From Desmodus rotundus (lineage: Eukaryota > Chordata > Mammalia > Chiroptera > Phyllostomidae), in the NCBI RefSeq assembly GCF_022682495.2, contig NC_071398.1, positions 8,562,934-8,626,933 of the forward strand: 64,000 nt of DNA, given 5' to 3'. The position numbers and the translations under genes are program-made. Below are positions 23,501 to 32,495 of the stretch, in pieces (position 1 is the first letter of the stretch; each line of letters opens with the position of its first letter). The notes below the pieces were generated by a model. It was not told the origin of the DNA. It did no database searches and saw nothing but the letters and a program-made list of their open reading frames with translations.

Positions 23501-24288
23501 TGAGGCTCGTACTCGCCGGGAACTTACTAACCCAGACCAGCCTTTACCACCAATTTTGCAGCCTTCCTGACGGAGAAATCGGGCACTGAAGGAAGGCTCA
23601 GTACAGAACCCCGGTCACGGGGCGTGCGGAACAGGTGCCAGAGGCCACCAAATTCTGCCCTGTTTGGAATCGGTAAAGGGAGCAAAGCCACGCAACTCAA
23701 AGGTAACAGGTCTGGCTGCGCCTCCACACCGGCGCCGGGCACAAAGGCTCTGCGTCTGCTGCCCAGCACGGCGCCTGGCACGAAACAGCTTATCAGTAAA
23801 TGTGTGTGAAGTCAGTGAACAGCAGTTGCTTTCATCGACACGCTTCCGAAACAGCCTCCAAGTTGACGCTGGGAGAGGCACTGTCAACGCCACTTTACAG
23901 ATGGGGAAGCCGACGCTCCGAGGAGCCCACAGACCCAGTCAGGTCTGGGGCAAGGGACCACTAACCTAACCGCAGGACGGCCCCTGGACCCTTAAGCCCC
24001 AGCCACACCCACCCACTGTACCGCCCGCTGCTTCCTCGCCGCCGCTGCCTAGCGCCTCAGTCACACCTGGCTGGGGACAGGGCACGGCAGTAACCGCCTG
24101 GCCTCCCCCAAACCCCAACTCGATACACCCCGTCCCCAGCCCCGGAACAAGGAGAGGGCGCGGCCTCTGTGCACCCGGCCCCGCCGCCGGCCCCAGCCCC
24201 TTACCTTTTTGTCCCAAATCTGCAGGGGCTTGCTGCCGATGCTGTAGAGGATGGAGAGGAAGCCGCTTTGGAACGTGTTTTTGAACAT
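11586..24288 (-). CDS. CFAP20: CFAP20 (cilia and flagella associated protein 20), complete six-exon gene
   Basis: The six spliced exons 24205-24288, 14601-14680, 13776-13887, 12524-12712, 12039-12149 and 11586-11591 give 84+80+112+189+111+6 nt, which is 193 codons plus a stop. That is the usual length of this very conserved family. The protein starts [20 protein letters not shown], has [18 protein letters not shown] in the middle and ends NKAKQ. The family is a single beta-sandwich domain that acts at the inner junction of axonemal doublet microtubules (with PACRG) and in basal bodies; a nuclear role has also been described. There is no signal peptide or membrane segment. All introns are GT-AG and every junction preserves the frame, so the gene looks intact. 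Intron 1 is about 9.5 kb and the others 0.4-1.1 kb. The start has a purine at -3 and matches the conserved N terminus. Recognition is from memory of the family, not a search. Confidence 0.98.
12039..12149 (-). CDS. CFAP20: CFAP20 exon 5
   Basis: This codes for residues 156-192 ([15 protein letters not shown] to PVQNKAK), 111 nt. The acceptor is CACCCACAG and the donor AAG|GTGAGC. Reading past the donor would give only a few intron-coded residues before a TGA, so the conserved terminal Gln shows that the splice is used. Confidence 0.96.
12273..12317. repeat. 15-bp unit repeated three times in CFAP20 intron 4
   Basis: The unit GGCCTGCACGGGACC occurs three times head to tail, the last copy differing at its final bases. 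The host intron is only 374 nt. Confidence 0.9.
12524..12712 (-). CDS. CFAP20: CFAP20 exon 4
   Basis: This codes for residues 93-155 ([15 protein letters not shown] to NYIETLRVQ), 189 nt in phase 0. The acceptor is TGTCACAG. The donor CAG|GTGCTG lacks G at +5 and is weak, partly offset by the exonic CAG. Residue 127 is Glu in MRLDEGWN. Confidence 0.97.
13110..13317 (-). mobile_element. Ves-type SINE, CFAP20 intron 3
   Basis: Minus-strand head GCCCTGGCTGGTGTAGCTCG, body with GGGGACCTGGCCCGC on the plus strand and a TTTATTTATTTT tail. It is in the same orientation as the gene. Confidence 0.88.
13385..13629 (+). mobile_element. Bat L1 3' end, 5'-truncated, CFAP20 intron 3
   Basis: It has GAGAACAAACTGAGAGTTAC, CAAGGAACATGTAAAAAGG, GGGGGCATGGTGGGG and ends ACAACTGTACTTCAACAACA then ATAAAAAAAAA. 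This is the usual bat L1 3' terminus with poly(A). Its inverted relative lies at 15790-16330. Confidence 0.8.
13776..13887 (-). CDS. CFAP20: CFAP20 exon 3
   Basis: This completes Ser55 and codes to Gln92 ([15 protein letters not shown] to FTFEVQ). The acceptor is CCCACAG and the donor CAG|GTAAGC. It is 112 nt and ends in phase 0. Exons 2 and 3 together are 192 nt, so losing both would keep the frame. Confidence 0.97.
14330..14545 (+). repeat. MIR SINE relic, CFAP20 intron 2
   Basis: The MIR core order is visible: GTGCTAAGCAGGTGCTAGG, CCTTATCTGACC, AACCCTATAAGGAAG, TTATTACCCCCGTTCTACAG and CAGGCAGTCTGACCC. Confidence 0.75.
14601..14680 (-). CDS. CFAP20: CFAP20 exon 2
   Basis: This codes for residues 29-54 and two bases of Ser55 ([15 protein letters not shown] to EGTNV). 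The acceptor TTATAG lies at 14681-14682 and the donor CAG|GTAGGC at 14600. It is 80 nt long. Confidence 0.97.
14945..15140 (+). repeat. MIR SINE relic, CFAP20 intron 1
   Basis: AACACTTAATCAGTTCCTGC, CACTTAATCCTACCAACAG, CAATGTAGGTGGCGTTG and AGGTCAGGAGTCGGGATT follow the MIR order. Confidence 0.65.
15790..16330 (-). mobile_element. Bat L1 3' end, minus strand, CFAP20 intron 1
   Basis: On the minus strand the tail reads GTGGGACAACTATAATCAAA then CAATAAAAGAAAATAC. Upstream parts match the L1 3'UTR words around CTTATTCCACTTAGCATAAC on the plus strand. It is 5'-truncated and holds no ORF2. Confidence 0.8.
16331..17800. other. CFAP20 intron 1, no feature recognised
   Basis: I see no exon or clear repeat here. 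Open frames are short and unspliced. Confidence 0.5.
17808..18105. mobile_element. Unclassified non-autonomous element with related ends
   Basis: The left end has CCCGTGTACAATGCTCACCC and GTTTTTGACCCAAACGTTC. The right end carries GGGCAAAAAGAGTGTGCGTT then ATAAATGGC, roughly its reverse complement. A direct echo, CCCATGTATAATATGCATCC, occurs near 18025. The middle is AT-rich and non-coding. I recall similar bat repeats but cannot name the family. Confidence 0.5.
18106..20255. other. CFAP20 intron 1, low-complexity G run and unique sequence
   Basis: G runs at about 18189-18213 and a C run at about 18260. I recognise no exon or transposable element in the remainder. Confidence 0.5.
20256..20414 (-). 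mobile_element. tRNA-derived SINE, CFAP20 intron 1
   Basis: Minus-strand head GCCCTGGCTGGGTAGCTCAG, B-box-like GGTTTGATCCCC and a tail of A runs (plus-strand TTTTTAAAAAAATTTTATTT). It belongs with the 10498-10687 copy. Confidence 0.85.
20655..20840 (+). repeat. MIR relic
   Basis: GCTAAGCACTTTATACACAC, GAAGAGAAAACCGAGTAG, TATTTGCCCAAGGTGGCTCA and AGAGCCCGGCCACAAATCCA follow MIR order. Confidence 0.65.
20940..21160 (-). mobile_element. Ves-type SINE, CFAP20 intron 1
   Basis: Minus-strand head TGGCTGGTGTGGCTCAGTGG. The plus strand shows CCCTGACTAGGAATCAAACC and TTTATTTATTTAATTTATTT. Confidence 0.88.
21505..21723 (-). mobile_element. Ves-type SINE, CFAP20 intron 1
   Basis: Minus-strand head GCCCTGGCTGGTGTGGCTCA. 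The plus strand shows CCTGGCCCGCAGCCCAGGCA and a TTTTTTTTTTAAAAGATTTT tail. Confidence 0.9.
21724..23124. other. CFAP20 intron 1, no feature recognised
   Basis: Unique-looking sequence. No exon or known repeat can be supported. Confidence 0.45.
23125..23340 (+). mobile_element. Ves-type SINE, CFAP20 intron 1
   Basis: Head GGCCCTGGCCAGTGTGGTTC, B-box GGGTTCCATCCC, body CAGGTCCCCAGTAGGGGGCG, tail AATAAATAAAATC then A-rich. It is antisense to the gene and opposite to the other SINEs in this intron. Confidence 0.9.
24205..24288 (-). CDS. CFAP20: CFAP20 exon 1, coding part
   Basis: This codes for residues 1-28, [10 protein letters not shown] to QIWDKK. The ATG is at 24286-24288 in the context GCGAAATG. 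The donor AAG|GTAAGG follows at 24204 and the exon ends in phase 0. The 5'UTR continues to the right; its start cannot be fixed from sequence. Confidence 0.97.
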
Positions 24289-24399
24289 TTCGCAGGCGGC
24301 CTTCTGCTCGGCCGCGCCGGAGCGACCTAAATATGGATACCAAGTGGCGAAGGTAAAGCAAGGGGCCGACCCTGGTCGGAACAAGGGACACCGTGCAGC

Positions 24400-24940
24400 T
24401 GACCTCGGGATCGGCAGCCACCAACACCCGGATCTGGACTCAGGACGCTACGTCTGTGAGTTTTCGCTTTCCGACTAACCAAGCCAAGGTAGGATGGAAA
24501 CCACAGCAACTAGCGGCCGCGCCACTCTGCCCGCCTTAAATGGAGGCAGAGATCCGCCCGGCGCCCAAGACGGATTCCTCCGCCCACTTAAGCCCGCCCC
24601 TTTAGAGCGCGAAGCCCAATCCTGCCACGGGGATTACGGACTTCCTGTTCCATCCGCTCTTAAGCCCTGCCCTAGTTCCGCCTCCTCGTGATACAGAACT
24701 CCGTTGCCAAGGGACTATTTTTCTCCATCATCGTTTCAGAACTGATTTTGGAAGCGGAAGGAGATAGGGGATTTAGAATTTGTCGTCGACACCTGCGACA
24801 CCTGGGTATTGTCAGCGCCCGTGTGTTGTCATGGGAACCCGGCGGGGGCTGAGGTCAGGGGGCCACGCCCCCTGAGGGAAGAGGAGGAGTTACAAGCGCA
24901 AAAGTGAAGGTAGGTTGCTAAGCAAGTGCCTACCTCGAAT
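24400..24940 (-). promoter_or_regulatory. CFAP20: CFAP20 promoter region, CpG-rich, with X-box-like sites
   Basis: The sequence around and upstream of the CFAP20 start is GC- and CpG-rich, with no TATA box at a convincing distance. Visible elements are CCGCCC and GGGCGG-type Sp1 sites near 24540-24600, a CCAAT motif at 24616-24620, an ETS-like GCGGAAG near 24755, and three sequences resembling the RFX X-box at 24703-24716, 24825-24838 and 24914-24926. The transcription start is probably within 24450-24530, which is inference. CpG richness also reaches left over exon 1 to about 23.6 kb. Confidence 0.7.
24825..24838 (+). promoter_or_regulatory. RFX X-box-like motif
   Basis: GTTGTCATGGGAAC fits GTNRCC-N2-RGYAAC with two mismatches. 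RFX factors bind such inverted repeats in ciliary gene promoters. Weaker relatives are GTTGCTAAGCAAG at 24914-24926 (one-base spacer, two mismatches) and GTTGCCAAGGGACT at 24703-24716 (three mismatches). Confidence 0.5.
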
Positions 24941-24995
24941 CCTGCGAATGCCAAACGTGCTTGCTCGTTGGCTGAGTACAAGGTAAGGTTTAGGC

Positions 24996-25070
24996 AGCTA
25001 ACCTGTATTGAGCGCCAGCTGTGCTAAGCACCTTATGTGCATCTTTGCTTTAAGTATTAACAGGGGCGTT
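24996..25070 (+). repeat. MIR fragment
   Basis: CCTGTATTGAGCGCCAGCTG then TGCTAAGCACCTTATGTGCA is the MIR core. A second fragment at about 25440-25550 has CACTTATTATGCATCAGGCA and TCATTTAATCCTCATAGCAC. Confidence 0.7.
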
Positions 25071-25684
25071 ATGAATACAACACTGCATCAACTTGTGGGA
25101 TGCAGTCAAAGCAACACTCTGAGGAAAATGTGTTGCCTTAAAAAGCATTATTAGCGAACAAAAAAGCTTGAACACTCCGCTAAAAGCAGAAATTAATAAA
25201 CTAAACAAAAAGTCGAGTTGGTGGAATCAATAGCTGATTTTTTTAAAAAATCAATACTCAGAAGAACATTTTTTTAAGACATAAAGTAAGCTATGATATT
25301 TCATGTGTGGAAGAAATCGGAAATATTGGAGACCACTTACGGAACACCTATCTGTACATGGTACTCCATGCCCTGGCCCGCGCTGGGTATTGTGGCTGAC
25401 AGAACGGGAGTTTGCAGCTAACTTTGCCCTCCTAACAGCTGGTGATAGCTAACAGCTGTTTTAACACTTATTATGCATCAGGCACTATGCTAAGAGCGTT
25501 AGCGTTTATGAAGTCATTTAATCCTCATAGCACCCCCGTGAACAACTGAACCAGACATGGGGGCGGGGGAGGAAATATGGGTTGCATTACAGTAGAAAGT
25601 CAAAACTTTTTATATAAACTGATATTTTTGAATGATTTCTGGGGAATCTTTAGGCCAGTGAGCAATTTAGCCCTTGGTATTATT

Positions 25685-25894
25685 AAATTTTTCTTTTTTA
25701 AAAAAAGATTTTATTTGTTTTTAGAGAGGGGAAGGGAGGGAGAAAGAGAAACATCAGTGTGTGGTTGCCTCTCATGCGCCCCCTACTGGGGATCTGGCCT
25801 GCAACCCAGGCACGTGCCCTGACTGGGAATTGAACCCCCAACCTTTGGTTCGAAGGCCTGCACTCCATCCATTAAGCCACACCAGACAAGGCTG
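25685..25894 (-). mobile_element. Ves-type SINE, intergenic
   Basis: The plus strand reads AAGATTTTATTTGTTTTTAG, CCCTACTGGGGATCTGGCCT and CCCTGACTGGGAATTGAACC. The head is at the right end, near 25890. Confidence 0.9.
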
Positions 25895-25989
25895 ATATTA
25901 AATTTTTCAAAATATCCTACGGGGAAACATATTATACATTAGATTTTCATGTGTACTGAGTCTATCACAGGATTTTTTATTCTGTTCCC

Positions 25990-26475
25990 TTGAACACTGA
26001 TAACACCAAATGCTGGCAAGGATGTGGCACAACAGGAACTTACATTCATTGCTGGTGGGAATGCAAAATAGTACAGCCACTTTGAGAGACAGTTTGGAGA
26101 TTTTTACAAAACTAAACATGCATTTACTGTAAGATCCAACAGTCCCACTCCTTGATATTTACCCGAAGGAGGTGAAAACTTATGCCCACACAAAAACTTG
26201 TAGTGGACATTTACAGCATCTTTATTCATAATTGCCCAAATCTGGGTGCACCTTCAATAAGTGAATAGATAAACTGGTACATGCAGACAATGGAATATCA
26301 TCTAGTGCTCAAAAGAAATGAACTATAAGCCGTGGAAAGACACAGAGGAAACTGAAATGCATGTTACTAAGTAAAAGAAGCCATTCTGAAAAGGTTACAC
26401 AGTCTCGTTCCAACTATATGGCACTCCGGAAAAGGCAAAACTATGCAATGAAGAGATAGTGCTTGCCAGGGGTGG
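25990..26475 (+). mobile_element. Old L1 LINE 3' fragment
   Basis: It reads AATGCTGGCAAGGATGTGGC, TTGCTGGTGGGAATGCAAAA, CATCTTTATTCATAATTGCC and ACAATGGAATATCATCTAGT, classical words of the mammalian L1 3' region in sense orientation. It is diverged. Confidence 0.8.
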
Positions 26476-27199
26476 GGTGGGAGTGGGGAGAGAGGAATAG
26501 ATGGAGCACAGAGGACTTTTAGGGCCCTGAAAATAATTTTGTAGCACCCCCCCACCAGCTACTTGTCCCTCATACTCTGCTTTATTCCTTTTCATGACAC
26601 TTATCACCACTTGATAGTCTATATAGTCACTTATTGTCTATCTCCCTGCATTTGATTTTGAGTTTTGGAGAGAATTTAGTCTGTCTTGATTGCACATATA
26701 TTTCCAGTGCCCAAAACAAATGCCTGTGAAAAATGGGAATGTAGTAAGTATGTGCTGAATCTGTGGGTTAGCGTCACGGACCTGGGGTTCCTGGTCCCTG
26801 CAGGCCCAGCACAAGCTTTGTCTCTCGTGGCCTCAGCACTCCCATGCGGACGATAAAGATCTTCTACTTAGAAGGGCCGGCCTCTCCCATTTGTCTGCTC
26901 ACTAACCTCTCTCATTAACCACGGAGTCTCCCCAGTTAAAATGCAGACACCTTGAGCACGTGTGGACTTAAGTGCCCCGAACAGACAGCCCGCCAGTGAG
27001 CAAGCTGAGGGAGACAATGAGAGCGCTCACTTCTCCTAACTACTCATCCGCAGCGAGTGTCCACACGAAAGGTGGGGTTCAAGATGTATGACAATCACAG
27101 CCTTGGCTGCAGGGAAGGTTATTTGATCAAAGGTTTGGAAACTATGAATCAGTGCTTAGCAGGTATGTTTTGCTCCTGTTGTAGACTTGATTTTGGCAT
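26476..27199. other. Intergenic, no feature recognised
   Basis: I find no gene, RNA or clear repeat in this stretch. Confidence 0.45.
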
Positions 27200-27297
27200 C
27201 TTCTCCCAGATGCTGTGTCTTCTGTGCCTGTACAGCACCCAGCACAGTACCACCTTCATAACAGGCACTGAATGAATGAATGAATGAATGAATGAAC
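27200..27297 (+). repeat. L2-like tail with (TGAA)n
   Basis: GTACAGCACCCAGCACAGTA leads into a run of seven TGAA units at 27269-27296, typical of L2 3' ends. Confidence 0.65.
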
Positions 27298-27603
27298 CAG
27301 AGCCAAATGGTCACCTCTGACCTGACCTTCATCTCATAGAGCGAATTAACCTAAAACTACAGAGAATCACATTAAACACTGTACTTCCAGATTGTTTTCT
27401 CTTCATCACCATAAAGGTGTTTGTGGTGATGAAGAGTCTTGCTAATAAGTTGCTTCTTTCCATGATTATACAATTAGAAAGCGGTAGATGAGTCTGTTTT
27501 AACAAATCATACATAAAAAGAGAGCAGAATCTATGAAGGCAATAAAATCAGTTTGGGCAATACGTACAGCAGCTCAGCTGATACAAGTTAGGCCATTTAG
27601 TTG

Positions 27604-27798
27604 CAGGAAAGGGCCGTGGCCAGTGTGGCTCAGTTGGTTGGGCGTCATCCTGTGAGGCAAAGGGTCACTGGTTAGGTTCCGGGTCGAGGCACATGCCTGG
27701 GTTGCTGGTTCAGTCCCAGGTCGGGGCACATATGAGAGGCAACCAATCAATGTTTCTCTCCACTTCTCCCTCCCTCCCCCTCTCCCTAAAAATAGGTA
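27604..27798 (+). mobile_element. tRNA-derived SINE, intergenic
   Basis: Head GCCGTGGCCAGTGTGGCTCA then GTTGGTTGGGCGTC, body GGTTCCGGGTCGAGGCACAT and TTTCTCTCCACTTCTCCC. It is a diverged bat SINE. Confidence 0.85.
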
Positions 27799-29009
27799 AC
27801 TAGAAGTTGTAGAAAAGATAAAGTAATTGCATGAAGTGCAAGATAAGGGTGGTCTTGAGAATCCCATGACTCAAAGAAGGAGCTCAGTTTGGTGACCTGA
27901 AGTTTGGATAGAAGCACCACTGGGCAACCAGTCTGGTGCCCAGCCCAGAATCTCCGACCAGGAACAGATCACAGTCCTGTGTTTGGAATGAGTATCACCG
28001 TGGCTGGGTGTCAACACACACACACACAGATTATAGCAAGTACATAAAAGCCCCTATCAGTAATCCACGAGTAAATGAGGAATAAGTGTCTGATTATTGT
28101 GACATTTTGTTACTTAGGATACTTGAAATATTTAAGATAACTTAATGTATTAGGGAACCTGATACTTTGAAATGCTTCAAGGAATTTGAAATTAGTTCTG
28201 TGATTTTTAATTTAAAGATGCCTGAGAAAATTTAATTAAGTTTGTAAACAATAAATGTTTAAACCTTTTTATTTATTTCATCTATTAGTTTAAGACTTAG
28301 ATATGTTAGTATTTGAATGCTTCAGAAGATTTCATCAGATTTTTGGTCTTTCATATTAGCTTTTGAAAGTGCTTGTGCAAACCAAACAGATGAAATATGT
28401 GGGTGACTTTGAACTGTCTAAGGAACCTGGACTGTGGGTGAGCGGTGTTTATGGTTTAACCCATTACGTTTTGAATTAATTCAGCATTGATTGAAGGTTG
28501 TGTCCATATTTATATACAAAACCAACTAGTTGGTAGTTACAACAAGATCTGTAAATTGACTTTAACGACACAAGACAAATCTGATTTTAAATGTAGAGCT
28601 TTAATAACCAAGATACTATTGAAAACACCAAGAACTATAAGAACCCTTTCCAGCACGAAGCCCTGGTCAGATGCTGAAACCCAGAGGGCAGCGCCTGTTC
28701 GTGTCCGTCTGAGCCCAGAAACTCGAAAGCACCCGGCCTCCAGGAGACACGGGACTTGAGGCGCACTGTAAGGCAGAGTTTATTCTCCACTCCTTGCTGG
28801 TGGGGACGGGGAGGAACAGCAGTGACTGGGCGTTCAGCTGGCAGGAGGAGGACCACCAAGTCCAGAGGTTCTATCCAAAGACCATCAGCCCCGACAACAT
28901 CAAGTAAAAGAGCCAGTGGTGGGCAGATGAAGCTCCTCCTACTCTGTGAAGTTCAAATGGGACTCTGTTGGGCTCTTGCACATTATTGTTATCTTTAAAA
29001 GTGATTTTT
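27799..29009. other. Intergenic AT-rich sequence
   Basis: A short (CA)n run at about 28015-28028 is the only structure I can point to. Confidence 0.45.
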
Positions 29010-29330
29010 AAACTCACACACAGTAAAATGCATTTTTTGGTGTACAATCTTGACTAAGGCACCAAATCATAACCATAGCCACATTTAGGACACAGAACAG
29101 TTCCATCACCGCCCCCCAATTTCTCCCATACCATCCCTTTGTGGTCAGACCCCCCCCAACATCCCCTGCACCCCTGGTAACTGCGGATCTCTTCTCTATC
29201 CCTACTACATACACTTTTGCCTTTTCCAGAATTTAATACAGATGGTAGCATTTTGAGCTTGGCTTCTGAGTTTGTGCATTTGCGTTTGAGATGTGCATTT
29301 ATTTTAAGTTCGTGGAATATTCCACAACGC
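29010..29330 (-). mobile_element. Old L1 LINE fragment, inverted
   Basis: GTACAATCTTGACTAAGGCA, ACACAGAACAGTTCCATCAC and ACTTTTGCCTTTTCCAGAAT on the plus strand are reverse-strand L1 3'UTR words. Confidence 0.65.
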
Positions 29331-29879
29331 CCCCACCTCAACGCCTCAGACACACCAGGCTCATCCATTCTGCCACTCAGCACTCTCTGGCCAGCCCTCT
29401 GCAGGCTTAGTTTTGAAGGCTTTTCTGCAGCACTTCAAACATACTAAAAGGAAGCTGTTTTTTCATACTTAAGATAACTTTTTTCCTGTAATTTTGAAAA
29501 GATCTTTAGAATTTGCTTTTAAAATTGATTTTGTGCTTGTCTGTGACCTAATTATCACAAGAAAAATATTTTAAAAAACAAATACTGAATCTAACCATTA
29601 ACTTAACGAGGTTCGCAGGATTGGAAAGACATTTAACCACATTTGTTTTTATTTTGCAACTTTCTTATGTGAGAGTCAACACCTTTTTTCCCAGATCTCT
29701 AATATCTCTGAAGGCCCCTGGGAAGTCACAGGCCCCAGCCACCAGTCCCCAAGAGCCCCAAAATTCCATGACTAAAGGCATCACACTTCCAACCTACACC
29801 AGTGAGAGAAGGGAAGAGAAGACTGCTTTTCCTGAATCGTGACAATGCCCTTTCTAAAAAAAAAAAAAAAAAGCACAGA

Positions 29880-30190
29880 TCAAATTTTTAAGTTTATCTC
29901 ACAAATATACAGTGTAAAACAATGTATGTGCACATTCGTTTCTCGCAGCAATACTAGTGATAGGACTGATGAGAGCCTACCAATAAGGGATCGCTCCACT
30001 GTGGGACATCACATCGTGGAATACTACGCAGGCATGAAAAGGAGTGAGGTAGAGCCATACATGGTAACACAGTAAGATTTTCACGATTAAGTGAAAATGC
30101 AAGTTGCAGAAAGAGAATGTAGAGTGTGACTACATTTCTGTAAAAAGTCATTAGAGTTTAGAAATGCCAGTAAATATGCAGGGAACAGAC
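29880..30190 (+). mobile_element. Old L1 LINE fragment
   Basis: ATCGTGGAATACTACGCAGG, CATGAAAAGGAGTGAGG and TTAAGTGAAAATGCAAGTTG match the sense-strand L1 3' region. Confidence 0.65.
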
Positions 30191-32064
30191 TGGAAGGTAT
30201 ATACCAAATCTAACCGTGGTCACTTCCAAGGGAGGAGAGAGTTTCTGTGGGGGGGGGCGGGGGGATGTGGTTGGGCAAGGCTTTCATGTTACTTTGGTGT
30301 AACGTGACATCTTACCGTGGATATAATTACTTTGGTAATCAAGGAAATTCAGTATTACTTTCAACAACTGAAACACAAGCAGGAGTACTGGAAGATGTGA
30401 CTTGATGTTCTGAATTTCCAAGCACATTGTGGATAAGCATTAGACTGGTCTTGGGTTAGTAGGTTTCTTGTCCTTTCTCTCAAGGCTAAAACCACTTTAA
30501 AACAAAAACAAACAAAAAACCCCCTGCTTTTCCCCTTCTTTCTACAACCACTCTCCCATCGAGCAACAATTATCCACAAAAAAACAAGAGTATCTTGGCG
30601 GAGAGGTTTCTGGGAAACAAGACTTTCACACTGAGAACATTGCCTTGACTGAAAAGGGAAATTGGAAGACAAAGCTAGAGTGCAAGTTCTGCATGGCGTC
30701 TAAAGAACTCACAGGCAAACCACCGTGTAACTGCTCCGAAGAAACCCTCCCTGTCCGAAAGCCCTTGAACACCAGTGGGTCCGCATTGCGATGAAATGTT
30801 CTGCGGGTAAACACGCACACATGAAGCCCCACACCACAGGAGTTTCAGGCCCATGCTCGTGTGAGGTATCGAGGTGCTGTCGCAGAGGTCTGGGAGGCTG
30901 ACAGAAATTTGCAGACCCGTAAGCCAGAGGGGGCCTCAGGAGAGACACCACTTGAGAACACCAGGCCGGGGGTGGAGCTGGAAAATGCCACGTCCACCCA
31001 TCCGGTGCCCTCCTGGTCTTACGCAGTCTGCTGGCAGTGGGCCTGCGGGCCCTCACTTGCTGGTGTCCAGGGGTTTGGGCTTCCACACCTGAGGAACTGC
31101 CTGGATGTGACAGAAGCTGATCCAAGGGACACTGTGACGCCACGGTGGCCAAGGGGCCTCTTTGCTTTCCCCCCACAATTGCTTCAAAAGTGAGTGTCCA
31201 CACCTGCATTGCCAGTCACCTGTCCTGGACAAGCAGCAGAGAAGACAGGAGAATGTTGTGCAGACCACATGGGCTTTGATGGAGAATGAGTGGGGGCCCA
31301 TCCAGCCGCCTGGGCATTGGGGTCTGCCTGTGGCTTCTGCTAAGGCAGTGGGAGGATGCGGCCACCGCTAGACACAAGGCTGGGCAGCCACCAGGCTGTC
31401 ACTGCTTTTCCTTCCCTGTGGCACAGCTGTCCTAGGAGTGGAGGACTAAGGGAGCCGGGGAAGGCTCCTTGACAAAACAGGTTGAGTCTGTTTACTTAAC
31501 AAAGACAGCCAGCGCTTCCATTCCATCCTTTCAACTCGATCAGAAGCCACCCTCCGATCTGGACCCGAGACCCCAGGCCCCTGCCCGGCCTCAGGACGGC
31601 AGACTCAACCATCCTCCAAGTGAAGATGCTGTTTTTAGAAGGGGGCTTGGGGAGAGGGGACAGGATTGGGAGGTGGAATGAATATGGAGGCAGGAGCAAA
31701 GGGAAAGGAAAGGGGCTAAGGCATCTTCCTGAGTTCACTGGAAGTGACATTCACCACCACTCCCATCACTGGGACTCACCTGCTCTGGGAGGACAGACCA
31801 AGGGAGGACAAACACCTGTTCAAGGCAAAGCCTGGCTTTCCTGGCTCACAGTCTCCTTGAGTCACCAGCCCCTCTCCCAGGACGAGCTCACCATCCCTCT
31901 TCAACTCCTCACCTCTGTAAAGAGCATCCTTAAAACCTACCCGCCTCACCTCCGGGACTTCCCGTCCCTGGCTGGAACTCGCCACAAAAGCTCTTCTATG
32001 TCACTCGGTCGCCTATGGCCATGGGTCTCGGTTAATAGCCCCTTCCATACTGAAAACTCTCCAT
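30191..32064. other. Intergenic, downstream of CSNK2A2
   Basis: A G run lies at about 30248-30265. I find no exon or recognisable repeat; GC-rich open frames are unsupported. Confidence 0.5.
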
Positions 32065-32495
32065 ACATTTCTTTTAAAACCTTTTATTCAACAATATATA
32101 CTTTTAAAATTATAACGTCACTGCCCATCATGCCATATATGCCCCCGTTCCCCGCTGTGGAGTCTGTGGTCTGCTGGGAAACAGGTGGCCACAGGACGCA
32201 TCAGGGACGCAGGGGAGCAACAGTAACCAACAACCATTTTGCATACCCTTCACATTTCCCATGCTCTCTGGGTCAGGAGGAAGTCAACAGGAAGCCAAAG
32301 GCGTGTGAACCTTTTACATTCGGAAGTGAGGTTTGATATACGGTGGTGGGCTGCCCCTCAGCTGGTCTAGTTCGTGCTCGCCAAGCCTGCCACCGTTTTG
32401 TGTCTGCTCACGGAACGTGATCTCTCTACACACGTTAAGACGTTTGATTTGGTTCTTGTTCTGCTTATGGAAAAGTGAGAGGAACCGCAACAGAC
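32065..32495 (-). other. CSNK2A2: CSNK2A2 exon 12: 3'UTR-only terminal exon
   Basis: The acceptor CTCTTTCCCCAG precedes GTCTGTTGCGGTTCC. Joined to exon 11 this gives GAAGCGACGG followed by GTCTGTTGCGG, which matches my memory of the human CSNK2A2 3'UTR; the rest of the exon also resembles it. The 3' end is estimated at about 20 nt past the poly(A) signal. Confidence 0.9.
32083..32088 (-). terminator. CSNK2A2: CSNK2A2 distal polyadenylation signal AATAAA
   Basis: AATAAA sits in TATTGTTGAATAAAAGG on the minus strand, at the left end of the terminal exon. Cleavage is expected about 15-25 nt further left. Confidence 0.85.

Noticed and set aside
27269..27296. Short regular repeats considered as a CRISPR-like or satellite array
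   Set aside because: They are simple (TGAA)n; no spaced repeats of CRISPR form occur in the window and the genome is mammalian.
31620..32336. A 238-codon plus-strand open frame
   Set aside because: It overlaps the CSNK2A2 3'UTR exon in antisense; composition and lack of homology suggest chance.
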